Part shown: positions 41,298-53,182 of the stretch, piece after piece
How the letters are laid out: each line of letters starts with the position of its first letter
How positions within the stretch are numbered: the stretch's first letter is position 1
Assembly: GCF_021602155.1 (NCBI RefSeq)
Contig: NZ_BQHY01000003.1
Span: forward strand, 1-64,000
Length of the DNA stretch: 64,000 bases
Direction: 5' to 3'
From: Pseudomonas parakoreensis
GTDB taxonomy: Bacteria; Pseudomonadota; Gammaproteobacteria; Pseudomonadales; Pseudomonadaceae
Translations under genes and position numbers: made by a program
Notes under the pieces: generated by a model
What the model saw: only the letters and a program-made list of their open reading frames with translations
What the model was told of the DNA's origin: nothing
Database searches by the model: none

Positions 41298-42842
41298 ATG
41301 CAGCAACTCAATCCTTCCGAAATAAGTGAAATTATCAAGGGCCGCATCGAAAAGCTCGATGTGACCTCCCAAGCCCGTAACGAAGGCACTGTCGTCAGCG
41401 TATCTGACGGCATCGTGCGGATTCACGGTCTGGCCGACGTCATGTACGGCGAGATGATCGAGTTTCCGGGCGGCGTCTACGGTATGGCTCTCAACCTGGA
41501 GCAAGACTCCGTAGGTGCCGTTGTACTGGGCGCATACACCAGTCTGGCTGAAGGCATGAGCGCCAAGTGCACCGGCCGCATCCTCGAAGTTCCGGTAGGT
41601 AAGGAACTGCTGGGTCGCGTAGTCGACGCACTGGGTAACCCTGTTGACGGCAAAGGTCCACTGGGCAACACCGAGACCGACGCGGTCGAGAAAGTTGCAC
41701 CGGGCGTGATCTGGCGTAAGTCGGTAGACCAGCCTGTACAGACTGGCTACAAGGCTGTCGATGCCATGATCCCTGTCGGCCGTGGCCAGCGTGAGCTGAT
41801 CATCGGTGACCGTCAGATCGGTAAAACCGCTCTGGCGATCGACGCGATCATCAACCAGAAAGACAGCGGCATTTTCTGCGTCTACGTGGCAATCGGTCAG
41901 AAGCAATCGACCATCGCCAACGTGGTTCGCAAGCTGGAAGAAAACGGTGCACTGGCTAACACCATCATCGTTGCAGCGAGCGCTTCGGAATCTGCAGCAC
42001 TGCAATTCCTGGCTCCGTACTCCGGTTGCACCATGGGTGAATTCTTCCGCGACCGCGGTGAAGACGCGCTGATCGTTTATGACGATCTGTCCAAGCAAGC
42101 AGTGGCTTACCGCCAGATTTCCCTGCTGCTGCGCCGTCCACCAGGCCGTGAAGCTTACCCAGGCGACGTGTTCTATCTCCACTCCCGTCTGCTGGAGCGC
42201 GCATCCCGCGTTTCGGAAGAGTACGTAGAGAAGTTCACCAACGGCGCAGTGACCGGCAAAACCGGTTCCCTGACCGCACTGCCGATCATCGAAACCCAGG
42301 CTGGCGACGTTTCCGCGTTCGTTCCGACCAACGTGATTTCCATCACCGACGGTCAGATCTTCCTGGAATCGGCCATGTTCAACTCGGGCATCCGTCCTGC
42401 AGTGAACGCCGGTGTTTCGGTATCCCGTGTGGGTGGTGCCGCTCAGACCAAGATCATCAAGAAGCTGTCCGGTGGTATCCGTACCGCTCTGGCTCAGTAC
42501 CGTGAACTGGCAGCATTCGCCCAGTTCGCTTCTGACCTGGACGAAGCGACCCGCAAGCAACTTGAGCATGGTCAGCGCGTTACCGAGCTGATGAAGCAGA
42601 AGCAATACGCACCGATGTCGATCGCTGACATGGCGCTGTCGCTGTATGCCGCTGAGCGTGGGTTCCTGACTGACATTGAAATCGCCAAGATCGGCAGCTT
42701 CGAACAAGCGCTGATTGCTTTCTTCAACCGCGATCACGCCGATTTGATGGCCAAGATCAACGTTAAAGGTGACTTCAATGACGAAATCGACGCTGGCCTC
42801 AAAGCCGGTATCGAGAAGTTCAAGGCCACCCAAACCTGGTAA
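41298..42842 (+). CDS. atpA: F0F1 ATP synthase subunit alpha
   Basis: Alpha is the regulatory, non-catalytic nucleotide-binding subunit of the F1 hexamer. Walker A GDRQIGKT lies at 170-177, and the segment [17 protein letters not shown] is the Walker B region. The length of 514 is normal and the N-terminus [13 protein letters not shown] is the delta-binding part. A stem-loop separates it from atpG. Confidence 0.98.
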   Translation: MQQLNPSEISEIIKGRIEKLDVTSQARNEGTVVSVSDGIVRIHGLADVMYGEMIEFPGGVYGMALNLEQDSVGAVVLGAYTSLAEGMSAKCTGRILEVPVGKELLGRVVDALGNPVDGKGPLGNTETDAVEKVAPGVIWRKSVDQPVQTGYKAVDAMIPVGRGQRELIIGDRQIGKTALAIDAIINQKDSGIFCVYVAIGQKQSTIANVVRKLEENGALANTIIVAASASESAALQFLAPYSGCTMGEFFRDRGEDALIVYDDLSKQAVAYRQISLLLRRPPGREAYPGDVFYLHSRLLERASRVSEEYVEKFTNGAVTGKTGSLTALPIIETQAGDVSAFVPTNVISITDGQIFLESAMFNSGIRPAVNAGVSVSRVGGAAQTKIIKKLSGGIRTALAQYRELAAFAQFASDLDEATRKQLEHGQRVTELMKQKQYAPMSIADMALSLYAAERGFLTDIEIAKIGSFEQALIAFFNRDHADLMAKINVKGDFNDEIDAGLKAGIEKFKATQTW

Positions 42843-42847
42843 GCCGC

Positions 42848-42871
42848 AGCGGGAGCCGCAAGGCTCCCGCT
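42848..42871 (+). other. Intercistronic stem-loop atpA-atpG
   Basis: AGCGGGAGCC/GGCTCCCGCT with the stable GCAA tetraloop and no T-run; likely an mRNA stability or processing element. Confidence 0.65.
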
Positions 42872-42892
42872 TGCTAACCTGATAGGTGTTAC

Positions 42893-43753
42893 ATGGCAGG
42901 CGCAAAAGAGATTCGCAGTAAGATTGCGAGCATCAAAAGCACGCAAAAAATTACCAGCGCCATGGAAAAAGTGGCGGTCAGCAAAATGCGCAAGGCACAA
43001 ATGCGCATGGCTGCTAGCCGTCCTTATGCGGAACGTATCCGCCAGGTAATTGGGCATCTGGCCAACGCCAACCCGGAATACCGCCACCCGTTCATGATCG
43101 ACCGTGAAGTAAAGCGCGTCGGTTATGTCGTAGTGAGCAGTGACCGTGGTCTGTGCGGCGGCTTGAACACCAACCTGTTCAAGGCCCTGGTCAAGGACAT
43201 GGCGGTAAACCGCGAAAACGGCGTCGAGATTGATCTGTGTGTTGTTGGTAGCAAGGGTGCGGCCTTTTTCCGCAACTTCGGCGGTAACGTCGTTGCAGCT
43301 ATCAGCCACCTGGGTGAAGAGCCGTCGATCAATGATCTGATCGGCAGCGTCAAGGTGATGCTGGATGCCTACCTGGACGGCCGTATTGACCGCCTGTCCG
43401 TGGTATCCAACAAGTTCATCAACACCATGACGCAACAGCCTACCGTGGAGCAGTTGATTCCACTGGTGGCGACCCCGGATCAAGAACTCAAGCACCACTG
43501 GGACTACCTCTACGAACCAGACGCCAAAGAGCTGCTAGACGGCTTGATGGTGCGCTACGTGGAGTCGCAGGTGTACCAGGCGGTGGTCGAGAACAACGCG
43601 GCCGAACAAGCTGCGCGGATGATCGCGATGAAGAACGCTACCGACAACGCCGGTGATTTGATCAGCGATTTGCAGCTGATCTACAACAAGGCGCGTCAGG
43701 CTGCGATCACCCAAGAGATCTCGGAAATCGTCGGCGGCGCTGCCGCGGTTTAA
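42893..43753 (+). CDS. atpG: F0F1 ATP synthase subunit gamma
   Basis: Gamma is the central rotor shaft. The N-terminal helix [20 protein letters not shown] and the C-terminal helix near residues 255-280 ([19 protein letters not shown]) form the coiled coil inside F1. The Rossmann-like middle contains [16 protein letters not shown]. The 286-residue length is standard. Confidence 0.98.
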   Translation: MAGAKEIRSKIASIKSTQKITSAMEKVAVSKMRKAQMRMAASRPYAERIRQVIGHLANANPEYRHPFMIDREVKRVGYVVVSSDRGLCGGLNTNLFKALVKDMAVNRENGVEIDLCVVGSKGAAFFRNFGGNVVAAISHLGEEPSINDLIGSVKVMLDAYLDGRIDRLSVVSNKFINTMTQQPTVEQLIPLVATPDQELKHHWDYLYEPDAKELLDGLMVRYVESQVYQAVVENNAAEQAARMIAMKNATDNAGDLISDLQLIYNKARQAAITQEISEIVGGAAAV

Positions 43754-45157
<1,404 letters not shown>

Positions 45158-45162
45158 TCCCG

Positions 45163-45180
45163 GCGCCCGGCAACGGGCGC
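45163..45180 (+). other. Intercistronic stem-loop atpD-atpC
   Basis: GCGCCCG/CGGGCGC with a GCAA loop and no T-run, the third such element of the operon. Confidence 0.6.
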
Positions 45181-45202
45181 TAATTTAGGTTGAGGCAATC
45201 AG

Positions 45203-45628
45203 ATGGCTATGACAGTCCATTGCGATATCGTCAGCGCGGAAGGGGAAATCTTTTCCGGCCTGGTCGAGATGGTGATTGCGCACGGTGCACTGGGTGATCT
45301 TGGTATCGCTCTGGGTCACGCGCCGCTGATCACTAATCTGAAGCCAGGTCCGATCCGCCTGATCAAGCAAGGCGGGGAAGCCGAGGTGTTCTACATCTCC
45401 GGTGGTTTCCTCGAGGTTCAGCCGAACATGGTCAAGGTGCTTGCCGATACCGTGCAACGTGCCGCCGACCTGGATGAAGCTCAGGCTCAAGCAGCCCTCA
45501 AGGCTGCCGAAGCTGCTCTGCATGAGAAGAGCGCAGATTTCGATTACGGAGCTGCGTCCGCACGTCTGGCCGAGGCTGCAGCTCAGCTGCGCACCGTCCA
45601 ACAGATCCGCAAGAAGTTTGGCGGTTAA
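45203..45628 (+). CDS. atpC: F0F1 ATP synthase subunit epsilon
   Basis: Epsilon links gamma to the c-ring and can inhibit ATP hydrolysis. The beta-sandwich domain spans residues 1-85 ([30 protein letters not shown]), and the C-terminal helical hairpin ends in [12 protein letters not shown]. Length 141. It closes the atp operon before a strong terminator. Confidence 0.98.
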   Translation: MAMTVHCDIVSAEGEIFSGLVEMVIAHGALGDLGIALGHAPLITNLKPGPIRLIKQGGEAEVFYISGGFLEVQPNMVKVLADTVQRAADLDEAQAQAALKAAEAALHEKSADFDYGAASARLAEAAAQLRTVQQIRKKFGG

Positions 45629-45656
45629 TCCGTCAGCCACTTGTTGTGCGATTGAT

Positions 45657-45686
45657 AAAAAAGGGTAGCCTCGGCTACCCTTTTTT
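45657..45686 (+). terminator. atp operon terminator
   Basis: GGGTAGCC/GGCTACCC with a 2-base loop, flanked by A6 and T6 runs; works in either direction by sequence. Confidence 0.95.
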
Positions 45687-45745
45687 CTTTTCCGATTTTT
45701 ACAACCCGGTCGCAGTTGCTGACCGCCCAGGATTGGTAGCCAGTC

Positions 45746-47113
45746 ATGTCTCTCGAAATCGTTATTCTCGCGGCCGGTCAAGGCACCCGTATGCGTTCGG
45801 CGTTGCCCAAAGTGCTGCACCCGGTTGCCGGCAACTCCATGCTTGGGCATGTTATCCACAGTGCACGGCAGCTCGATCCACAGCGCATTCATGTGGTGAT
45901 CGGCCACGGTGCCGACGTGGTGCGCGAACGTCTGGCGGCTGACGACCTGAATTTCGTCCTGCAGGACAAGCAATTGGGCACTGGACATGCCACGGCTCAG
46001 GCGGTCCCGTTCATCAGTGCTGAAAACGTACTGATCCTTTACGGTGACGTGCCGTTGATCGAAGTCGAAACCCTGCAGCGTCTGCTCAAGCACGTCGTAC
46101 CGGGGCAGATGGGCCTGCTGACCGTTGAGCTGGAAGACCCGACCGGTTACGGCCGCATCGTGCGCGGGGCTGACGGCAAGGTCGCTGCCATCGTCGAACA
46201 CAAAGATGCCAGCGAAGCCCAGCGCGCGATCACTGAAGGCAACACCGGCATCCTCGCTGTCCCGGCCAATCGCCTGGCCGACTGGATGAGCCGCCTGTCA
46301 AACAACAACGCGCAAGGCGAGTACTACCTGACCGACGTGATCGAAATGGCGGTTGACGATGGTCTGGTGGTGGCCACCGAGCAGCCGCACGACCCGATGG
46401 AAGTGCAAGGCGCCAATGATCGCAAGCAACTGTCGGAACTGGAGCGGCATTACCAGTTGCGCGCCGGCCGCCGCCTGATGGCGCAAGGCGTGACCCTGCG
46501 AGATCCTGCGCGTTTCGATGTGCGGGGCGAAGTCACCGTCGGTCGCGATGTGCTGATCGACGTCAACGTGATTCTCGAAGGCAAGGTTGTCATCGAGGAC
46601 GACGTGGTAATCGGCCCGAACTGCGTGATCAAGGACAGCACCCTGCGCAAAGGCGTGGTGATCAAAGCCAACAGCCACATCGAAGGTGCGGTGCTGGGTG
46701 AAGGCAGCGATGCCGGTCCGTTCGCCCGACTGCGTCCAGGCACGGTTCTGGAAGCGCGCGCGCATGTGGGTAACTTTGTCGAACTGAAAAACGCGCGCAT
46801 GGGCGAGGGCGCCAAGGCCGGGCACCTGACCTACCTGGGCGACGCGGAAATCGGTGCACGCACCAACATTGGCGCCGGCACCATCACCTGTAACTACGAT
46901 GGCGCCAACAAATGGAAAACCGTGTTGGGCGAGGATGTATTCATCGGCTCCAACAACTCGTTGGTCGCGCCTGTGGATATCTCGTCCGGGGCAACCACTG
47001 CGGCTGGCTCGACCATTACCCAGAATGTGGATAACGCGCAGTTGGCGGTGGGTCGGGCGCGGCAGAAGAATATCGATGGCTGGAAGCGGCCGGAGAAGAT
47101 CAAGAAGAGCTGA
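45746..47113 (+). CDS. glmU: Bifunctional GlcNAc-1-P uridyltransferase / GlcN-1-P acetyltransferase
   Basis: GlmU makes UDP-GlcNAc for peptidoglycan and lipid A. The N-terminal nucleotidyltransferase has LAAGQGTRM at residues 8-16. The C-terminal left-handed beta-helix acetyltransferase shows hexapeptide repeats and [19 protein letters not shown]. Length 455 is standard. Two DnaA-box words (45852, 47026) lie in the coding sequence. A terminator follows and separates it from glmR. Confidence 0.97.
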   Translation: MSLEIVILAAGQGTRMRSALPKVLHPVAGNSMLGHVIHSARQLDPQRIHVVIGHGADVVRERLAADDLNFVLQDKQLGTGHATAQAVPFISAENVLILYGDVPLIEVETLQRLLKHVVPGQMGLLTVELEDPTGYGRIVRGADGKVAAIVEHKDASEAQRAITEGNTGILAVPANRLADWMSRLSNNNAQGEYYLTDVIEMAVDDGLVVATEQPHDPMEVQGANDRKQLSELERHYQLRAGRRLMAQGVTLRDPARFDVRGEVTVGRDVLIDVNVILEGKVVIEDDVVIGPNCVIKDSTLRKGVVIKANSHIEGAVLGEGSDAGPFARLRPGTVLEARAHVGNFVELKNARMGEGAKAGHLTYLGDAEIGARTNIGAGTITCNYDGANKWKTVLGEDVFIGSNNSLVAPVDISSGATTAAGSTITQNVDNAQLAVGRARQKNIDGWKRPEKIKKS

Positions 47114-47142
47114 GTTATCCACAGCTGCTTTTAGATCAAAAG

Positions 47143-47193
47143 ATCGCAGCCTTCAGCAGCTCCTATAGAGGGTGCCGGGGGCTGCGATTTTTT
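47143..47193 (+). terminator. glmU terminator resembling a Pseudomonas REP hairpin
   Basis: ATCGCAGC pairs with GCTGCGAT across a 30-base loop and is followed by a T-run. The words GATCGCAGCCTTCAGCAGCT are typical of the REP-type palindromes scattered through fluorescens-group genomes. Confidence 0.75.
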
Positions 47194-47270
47194 ATGGCCT
47201 GAGCTTGACGATTGAAGGGCAATAGGTTTTTATTGCTTCCGTTATCTTTCGAATCGAAACTTTAGCCGCC

Positions 47271-48047
47271 ATGTCGAAACGCAACACGCCCCAACGCCGC
47301 CACAACATTCTCGCCTTGCTCAATGAGCAGGGCGAAGTCAGTGTGGATGAACTGGCCAAGCGCTTCGAAACTTCGGAAGTTACGATCCGCAAGGATCTGG
47401 CAGCACTTGAGAGCCATGGTCTGTTGCTGCGTCGTTACGGCGGGGCGATCACCATGCCGCAGGAGCTGGTCGCTGAACCCGGCCAGAGCGTTTCGAAATA
47501 CAAACAGGCGATTGCCCGCGCTGCCGTCAAACGTATCCGCGAGCACGCCCGCATCATCATCGACAGCGGCAGTACCACCGCCGCCATGATCCCCGAGCTG
47601 GGCCAGCAGCCGGGTCTGGTCGTCATGACCAATTCCCTGCATGTCGCCAACGCTTTGAGCGAACTCGAGCACGAGCCGGTGCTGCTAATGACCGGCGGTA
47701 CCTGGGATCCGCATTCGGAGTCCTTCCAGGGCCAGGTGGCCGAGCAGGTACTACGCTCTTACGACTTCGACCAGTTGTTTATCGGCGCCGATGGCATCGA
47801 TCTGGTGCGCGGTACCACCACATTCAACGAGTTGCTCGGTTTGAGCCGGGTGATGGCGGAAGTGGCGCGGGAAGTGATCGTGATGGTCGAGGCCGACAAG
47901 ATCGGCCGCAAAATCCCCAACCTGGAGCTGCCGTGGAGCAGCGTCCATACCCTCATTACCGATGATCGCCTGCCACAAGAGGCCCGCGATCAGATTCAGG
48001 CCCGCGGTATCACCGTGATTTGCGCGGCTGTCAGTCAGGAGAAATAA
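47271..48047 (+). CDS. glmR: DeoR-family regulator next to glmS (GlmR)
   Basis: The 258-residue transcription factor has an N-terminal winged HTH ([20 protein letters not shown], then [14 protein letters not shown]) and a sugar-phosphate isomerase-like effector domain with [13 protein letters not shown] and the FIGADGID segment. Pseudomonads keep this gene directly upstream of glmS, and it has been named glmR. It probably responds to an amino-sugar phosphate and adjusts glmS expression. The stop is 2 bases before the glmS ATG. Confidence 0.92.
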   Translation: MSKRNTPQRRHNILALLNEQGEVSVDELAKRFETSEVTIRKDLAALESHGLLLRRYGGAITMPQELVAEPGQSVSKYKQAIARAAVKRIREHARIIIDSGSTTAAMIPELGQQPGLVVMTNSLHVANALSELEHEPVLLMTGGTWDPHSESFQGQVAEQVLRSYDFDQLFIGADGIDLVRGTTTFNELLGLSRVMAEVAREVIVMVEADKIGRKIPNLELPWSSVHTLITDDRLPQEARDQIQARGITVICAAVSQEK

Positions 48048-48049
48048 GC

Positions 48050-49882
48050 ATGTGTGGAATTGTCGGCGCAGTTGCTGAACGTAATATCACCGCCATCCTG
48101 CTCGAAGGCCTCAAGCGCCTTGAATACCGCGGCTATGACAGCGCCGGCGTAGCGGTTTTCACCAACGACGCAAAGCTCGAGCGCATGCGTCGTCCGGGCA
48201 AGGTCAGCGAACTGGAAACCGCGCTGGCCGAACAGCCGCTGGCCGGCCGTCTCGGTATCGCCCACACCCGTTGGGCCACCCACGGTGCCCCTTGCGAACG
48301 TAACGCGCACCCGCATTTCTCCGGTGACATCGCCGTGGTGCACAACGGCATCATCGAAAACCACGAAGCCCTGCGTGAGCAACTCAAGGCGCTGGGTTAT
48401 GTGTTCACCTCGGACACCGACACCGAAGTCATCGCGCACCTGCTGAGCCACAAACTCAAGGATCAGCCTGACCTGACCGTTGCGCTGAAAGCCACCGTCA
48501 AAGAGCTGCACGGCGCCTACGGTCTGGCCGTGATCAACGCACAGCAGCCGGATCGTCTGGTCGCCGCGCGCAGTGGCAGCCCGTTGGTGATTGGTCTGGG
48601 CCTGGGTGAGAACTTCCTCGCGTCCGACCAGTTGGCCCTGCGCCAGGTCACTGACCGCTTCATGTACCTGGAAGAAGGCGATATCGCCGAAATTCGCCGC
48701 GATACCGTGCAGATCTGGGACGTCAACGGCAACGCCGTCGAGCGCCAGACCGTGCAGTACAGCGATGGCGCCGAAGCCGCCGACAAGGGCGAATTCCGTC
48801 ATTACATGCTCAAGGAAATCCACGAGCAACCGTCCGTAGTTCAGCGCACCCTCGAAGGTCGCCTGAGCAACAATCAGGTGCTGGTGCAGGCCTTCGGTCC
48901 ACAGGCTGCCGAATTGTTCGCCAAAGTGCGCAATGTGCAGATCGTCGCCTGCGGTACCAGTTACCACGCCGGCATGGTCGCGCGTTACTGGCTCGAAGAA
49001 CTGGCGGGTATCCCGTGCCAGGTCGAAGTCGCCAGCGAATTCCGCTACCGCAAGGTAGTGGTGCAGCCGGATACCCTGTTCGTCACCATCTCGCAGTCCG
49101 GCGAAACTGCCGACACCCTGGCCGCGCTGCGCAACGCCAAAGAGCTGGGCTTCCTGGCCAGCCTGGCAATCTGCAATGTGGGCATCAGTTCGCTGGTGCG
49201 TGAGTCCGACCTGACTTTGCTGACTCAGGCCGGTCGCGAAATCGGTGTGGCTTCGACCAAAGCGTTCACCACGCAACTGGTCGGTCTGTTGCTGCTGACC
49301 CTTTCGCTGGGTCAGGTACGCGGCACGCTGGGTAAAGACGTCGAGGCCACGCTGGTGGAAGAGTTGCGTCGCCTGCCGGCCCGTCTGGGCGAAGCGCTGG
49401 CCATGGACAGCACGGTGGAAAAAATCGCCGAACTGTTTGCCGAGAAGAATCACACCCTGTTCCTCGGCCGTGGTGCGCAGTTCCCGGTGGCGATGGAAGG
49501 TGCCTTGAAGCTCAAGGAAATCTCCTACATCCACGCCGAAGCCTACCCGGCCGGTGAACTGAAGCACGGCCCGCTGGCGCTTGTGGATAACGACATGCCG
49601 GTGGTCACCGTGGCGCCGAATAACGAACTGCTGGAGAAGCTCAAGTCCAACCTGCAGGAAGTCCGCGCCCGTGGTGGTGAACTGATCGTGTTCGCCGACG
49701 AGAAAGCCGGGATGACCAATGGCGAAGGCACCCACGTGGTGCAGATGCCGCACATCCACGACATCCTTTCGCCGATCTTGTACACCGTCCCGCTGCAACT
49801 GCTGTCGTACTACGTCGCCGTGCTCAAGGGCACCGACGTCGATCAGCCGCGCAACCTGGCGAAGTCGGTGACGGTGGAATAA
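48050..49882 (+). CDS. glmS: Glutamine-fructose-6-phosphate aminotransferase
   Basis: GlmS makes glucosamine-6-phosphate, the first step to UDP-GlcNAc. The N-terminal glutaminase has the nucleophile Cys2 ([10 protein letters not shown]), and two SIS domains follow ([32 protein letters not shown]). The C-terminus is [13 protein letters not shown]. The ATG at 48050 gives 610 residues; an upstream extension was rejected. The last codons are the conserved TnsD recognition sequence used by Tn7, and the right island starts 24 bp after the stop, leaving glmS intact. Confidence 0.98.
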   Translation: MCGIVGAVAERNITAILLEGLKRLEYRGYDSAGVAVFTNDAKLERMRRPGKVSELETALAEQPLAGRLGIAHTRWATHGAPCERNAHPHFSGDIAVVHNGIIENHEALREQLKALGYVFTSDTDTEVIAHLLSHKLKDQPDLTVALKATVKELHGAYGLAVINAQQPDRLVAARSGSPLVIGLGLGENFLASDQLALRQVTDRFMYLEEGDIAEIRRDTVQIWDVNGNAVERQTVQYSDGAEAADKGEFRHYMLKEIHEQPSVVQRTLEGRLSNNQVLVQAFGPQAAELFAKVRNVQIVACGTSYHAGMVARYWLEELAGIPCQVEVASEFRYRKVVVQPDTLFVTISQSGETADTLAALRNAKELGFLASLAICNVGISSLVRESDLTLLTQAGREIGVASTKAFTTQLVGLLLLTLSLGQVRGTLGKDVEATLVEELRRLPARLGEALAMDSTVEKIAELFAEKNHTLFLGRGAQFPVAMEGALKLKEISYIHAEAYPAGELKHGPLALVDNDMPVVTVAPNNELLEKLKSNLQEVRARGGELIVFADEKAGMTNGEGTHVVQMPHIHDILSPILYTVPLQLLSYYVAVLKGTDVDQPRNLAKSVTVE

Positions 49883-49900
49883 GTTATCCACAGCTGACAT

Positions 49901-49971
49901 TGACCTGGTTTTTAACAATAAAGATTGACACAAAACAATAAAGTTTGACACTGGCGAACATAGATTGACAC
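49901..49971. repeat. attTn7 junction and right end of the Tn7-like element
   Basis: The element probably starts at 49906 with TGGTTTTT, 24 bp after the glmS stop, with TGACC (49901-49905) as the expected 5-bp target duplication. TnsB-site-like repeats follow at 49914 (AACAATAAAGATTGACAC), 49934 (AACAATAAAGTTTGACAC) and 49956 (GAACATAGATTGACAC), spaced 20-22 bp. The ACAATAAAG core and the 8-bp offset from the tip match the Tn7 right end. The other end lies outside the window. Confidence 0.85.
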
Positions 49972-49980
49972 AAGGCTCAA

Positions 49981-50003
49981 ACCCCCGTATCTACGGGGGT
50001 TTT
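49981..50003 (+). terminator. Terminator inside the transposon right end
   Basis: ACCCCCGTA/TACGGGGGT with a 2-base loop and a short T-run. It could stop glmS transcripts entering the element, replacing the displaced chromosomal terminator. Confidence 0.75.
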
Positions 50004-50162
50004 CCTTTCCAGGCTTTCCCTTTGGTCTGGAATCATCGCTTCAACTTTCAGCGGGTGTAGTCTAGAAAACGTTTTGTATACGGCCGCTTTGCCGGTCGTG
50101 TCCTTCTACGACTTTTTCTCGGCGCGAGGTGAAGCGGTCCGCATCGACTGAGGAGGCGTGGG

Positions 50163-51017
50163 TTGCGAGGTCGTAAGTTTGCATCACAGCAGGACATTGA
50201 ACGGCACATTGCAAATGGATTTGGCGAAGGCGCCGGGGCAAGCTACGTGCCTTGGCTGCGGGTACAAGATGTCCCGTCGATAGGTCGTTCGCACAAGATT
50301 CAAGGCGTGAAGATCGAGAGGATTCATCACCTCCTGTCAGATCTCGAGCGTTCGTACTTCCTTGTGTGTGAATTTTCTGAAGACGTCGTGGATATACGGG
50401 AGCAATACCCTTTACTACCCACAGAGCGTGCGCAAGCGATAGCGTCGGCGATCGATGTACGCTATCCAAGATACCCTAGAACAACACTGCCTTATGTGAT
50501 GACAACAGACTTCCTGTTAACTGTTAAGGACCCGAGCGGAAACTTCAAATCGGTAGCTAGGACGGTGAAGTATCGTTCCGATTTAATTGGCAATGGAAGT
50601 AAAAGAACGCTTGAAAAACTTGAAATTGAAAAGCGTTTTTGGGAAAGCCAAGGTGTTGATTGGAAAATCGTAACAGACGAGTTTTTTACACGAGATTTGA
50701 TTAAAAATCTTGGACTAATCAGGAGGTACTCGAAGCTCTCTCGTGATTTAATGAAAGCGCCGTTGCATTCGAGTTTTATCGAGTGCCTTGTAAACAGCCG
50801 GGAATATTCGTGGACCTTGGCCACCTGTCTAAGAAAAATAGCATCACTTCTGTCCATTTCCTATATAGACGCTCAAGCAATTTTCTTTCATCTGGTTTGG
50901 AACAAGATACTGAAAATCGATTTGGTTAACACTCCTCTCCACCTTACTGGTCTAGTTCCTGGCTTCGAAGTTTCACCGGGCCCTGTCCAAGTATCGTTGA
51001 AGGAGAAATTATCATGA
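50163..51017 (+). CDS. tnsA: TnsA endonuclease of the attTn7 element
   Basis: The type II restriction-like nuclease makes the 5' cuts during Tn7 excision. Key residues are Glu62 (SDLERSYF), Asp116 (VMTTDFLLT) and Lys136 in RTVKYRSD, at spacings close to Tn7 TnsA (Glu63, Asp114, Lys132). The position of the Tn7 catalytic glutamine is occupied by threonine here. The C-terminal domain binds TnsC in Tn7. The start is TTG at 50163 behind a strong AGGAGG site; the low-efficiency codon may limit expression. It overlaps tnsB by 4 bases. Confidence 0.9.
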   Translation: MRGRKFASQQDIERHIANGFGEGAGASYVPWLRVQDVPSIGRSHKIQGVKIERIHHLLSDLERSYFLVCEFSEDVVDIREQYPLLPTERAQAIASAIDVRYPRYPRTTLPYVMTTDFLLTVKDPSGNFKSVARTVKYRSDLIGNGSKRTLEKLEIEKRFWESQGVDWKIVTDEFFTRDLIKNLGLIRRYSKLSRDLMKAPLHSSFIECLVNSREYSWTLATCLRKIASLLSISYIDAQAIFFHLVWNKILKIDLVNTPLHLTGLVPGFEVSPGPVQVSLKEKLS

Positions 51018-53182
51018 CTGTTCTCGTTAATGACGTTTTCGAGCCTGTAACCGATCTGTCGGTCATTGCTACGATAGCCAGGCTCCTTTACCAGGATGAA
51101 ACGCATGACTTAGCAGTTTTGATGGATCTAGCTGACCCACCCCGGCAGCCGTACGCGGTTGGTCTGGATGAGCTGCGTCGCTCGATAGCGTCTGGTCACA
51201 CCAAACCAGCAGCCATCACCACGCCCGAGTTTATGCTTGTGCTTGAGGAACAGTTGGATGAGAGAGCCAAGCAAGGCCGGGACGAAAAGTGGGCCGTCAT
51301 CGCCCCTCTATTAGATCCTGAATACCCGGGACAAATATTTGTACGAGGTGAGTTAGGCCGGCTTGTTAGCAGACGGGCGTCAGAGCTCGGAATCCAGCGG
51401 AAAACGATCTATCGGCTTCTTTACCGATATTGGTTTTATGGTCAAGTTCGCAACTCATTGCTTAATAATTATACGGCGGTAGGTGTTGCCGATAGAAAAT
51501 ATGATCCGAGCAGGCCACCAGGGCGAAAGCCTAAATTTCAAGGCGTTCTTACTTCGCCTTCCAAGATGCTCAGTGCAGTTGATAAACGATGCATCCGTGT
51601 TGGATATGCTCTTTATGTAAGAGATAAGAAATCATCTATTTCGAGCGCATATGACGAAATGTTGAGACGATTCTACTCTGTTCGAGACATCTCTAAAAAC
51701 AGTGAAGAAGAGCTTCGTTTGTTGCCTGGTTCAGAACTCCCCAGCTTGAGGCAGTTCCAATATTGGGGACAGATTTTTTTCGACGAGATTGAAACCGAGC
51801 GTGGCCGTAAAGGGTTGAGGAGGTGGTTAAAGGATTGCCGTCCGCTTTCAGGTACCGTTCGAGATTGGCTGCGTGGACCCTGTCATCAGTTCGAAATCGA
51901 CGCAACGATTGCCGATATTTATTTGGTCAACAGCTACTCTAGACGGATGCTCATTGGTCGGCCCGTTGTTTATATCGTAGTGGATAGTTTCTCCGGAATA
52001 ATTGCTGGTCTCTATGTAGGATTGGAGGGCCCTAGTTGGAATGGGGCGAGACAAGCGCTGTTCAACGCGTTTACCTCCAAAGTCGAGTTCTGCGCTCAGA
52101 ACGGCGTTGACATCAATGCAGATGATTGGAATTGTCACCACCTGCCCCACCAGATTTACGCCGACCGGGGAGAGATGCTGTCACTCGCAGCAGAGGGGTT
52201 ATCCTCAGGGTTGGGAATTGAGATGGGCACTGCCCCACCTTATCGGCCTGATTGGAAGCCTATGGTAGAAAGTCGGTTTGGCATTTTGAATGATTTGACG
52301 GGTATCAGGTGGCTACCTGGCGGGGTAGCTGCGCGGGACAAAGAGCGCGGCGAGCGAGATTACCGGCTCGATGCCACGCTGAACCTCAAAGAGTTCACCC
52401 AAATCCTCATCAATTGCGTGCTCCACTATAACCGTCACCATCGACAGCCTGACCGACTGACTCAAGCGATGATGAATGACGGCGTAGAACCTACGCCTAA
52501 CGGTATATGGAATTGGGCCTGCGACAACGACCTGATCGAATCCAACAAACGTCCCGACGAGCTGGTTTATCTCCACCTTTTACCGCGTGAGCGCGCGACC
52601 GTTCAAAAGGGCGGAGTGATGTTTCGCGGCATGCACTACGTGTGTGATATGGCCATAGAGAAAGATTGGTTTGCCAAGGCTCGCAAAGGGGGCGTTTGGT
52701 CAATAGAGTGTTGGTTCGATCCGAACTCTGCGGCACACATTTGGATTCAAGGAGAGGCCAAGCAGTTTATCCGTTGTGATCTTCGACGATCGGATGCCGG
52801 TTACGCGAATTATCGCTCGGACGAGATTTTTGATCTGCTCGAAGCCTATCGCCAAAAACCGCCTACTCGCCGTCGAGCTGAGCTGGAAAGCCGTGTGCAG
52901 CTTAGCGATCAGGTCCACCAGATCATCAGTCACGCGCTCGCAGAACGAAAACAGGAACCTGCTCCGCCTACTAAGGCAGAGGCCACTGGAAACATCCGCG
53001 AGAACCGCGCAGAAGAACGTCTCCGCGAGCGTGAAAATGCGGTTGTTCCTGAAGGCGTCAGGGTGGAGCCAGCTTCACTTCAATCTGAAACGACACAGAA
53101 AGCGCATGATTCATATGCCGGTGAGCGCACCGCTCAGGTTATCGATTTGCTCAAAAGAATTCGGCCAGGACAGGCAAAATGA
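51014..53182 (+). CDS. tnsB: TnsB DDE transposase of the attTn7 element
   Basis: The 722-residue transposase has the catalytic triad Asp296 (HQFEIDATIAD), Asp384 (QIYADRGEML) and Glu419 (PDWKPMVESRF), at spacing near Tn7 TnsB (273, 361, 396). N-terminal DNA-binding domains precede residue 280, and a Mu-type beta-barrel and charged tail follow. The last 60 residues should contact TnsA/TnsC. The ATGA overlaps at both ends couple it to tnsA and tnsC. It should recognise the AACAATAAAG repeats next to glmS. Confidence 0.93.
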   Translation: MTVLVNDVFEPVTDLSVIATIARLLYQDETHDLAVLMDLADPPRQPYAVGLDELRRSIASGHTKPAAITTPEFMLVLEEQLDERAKQGRDEKWAVIAPLLDPEYPGQIFVRGELGRLVSRRASELGIQRKTIYRLLYRYWFYGQVRNSLLNNYTAVGVADRKYDPSRPPGRKPKFQGVLTSPSKMLSAVDKRCIRVGYALYVRDKKSSISSAYDEMLRRFYSVRDISKNSEEELRLLPGSELPSLRQFQYWGQIFFDEIETERGRKGLRRWLKDCRPLSGTVRDWLRGPCHQFEIDATIADIYLVNSYSRRMLIGRPVVYIVVDSFSGIIAGLYVGLEGPSWNGARQALFNAFTSKVEFCAQNGVDINADDWNCHHLPHQIYADRGEMLSLAAEGLSSGLGIEMGTAPPYRPDWKPMVESRFGILNDLTGIRWLPGGVAARDKERGERDYRLDATLNLKEFTQILINCVLHYNRHHRQPDRLTQAMMNDGVEPTPNGIWNWACDNDLIESNKRPDELVYLHLLPRERATVQKGGVMFRGMHYVCDMAIEKDWFAKARKGGVWSIECWFDPNSAAHIWIQGEAKQFIRCDLRRSDAGYANYRSDEIFDLLEAYRQKPPTRRRAELESRVQLSDQVHQIISHALAERKQEPAPPTKAEATGNIRENRAEERLRERENAVVPEGVRVEPASLQSETTQKAHDSYAGERTAQVIDLLKRIRPGQAK

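Noticed and set aside
40824-42905. A 693-codon minus-strand frame opposite atpH and atpA
   Set aside because: Antisense shadow of conserved ATP synthase genes.
49972-50162. Possible CRISPR-like repeats near the glmS-side end
   Set aside because: The three repeats are 20-22 bp apart without spacers of constant size and match Tn7 TnsB sites; no cas genes occur in the window.
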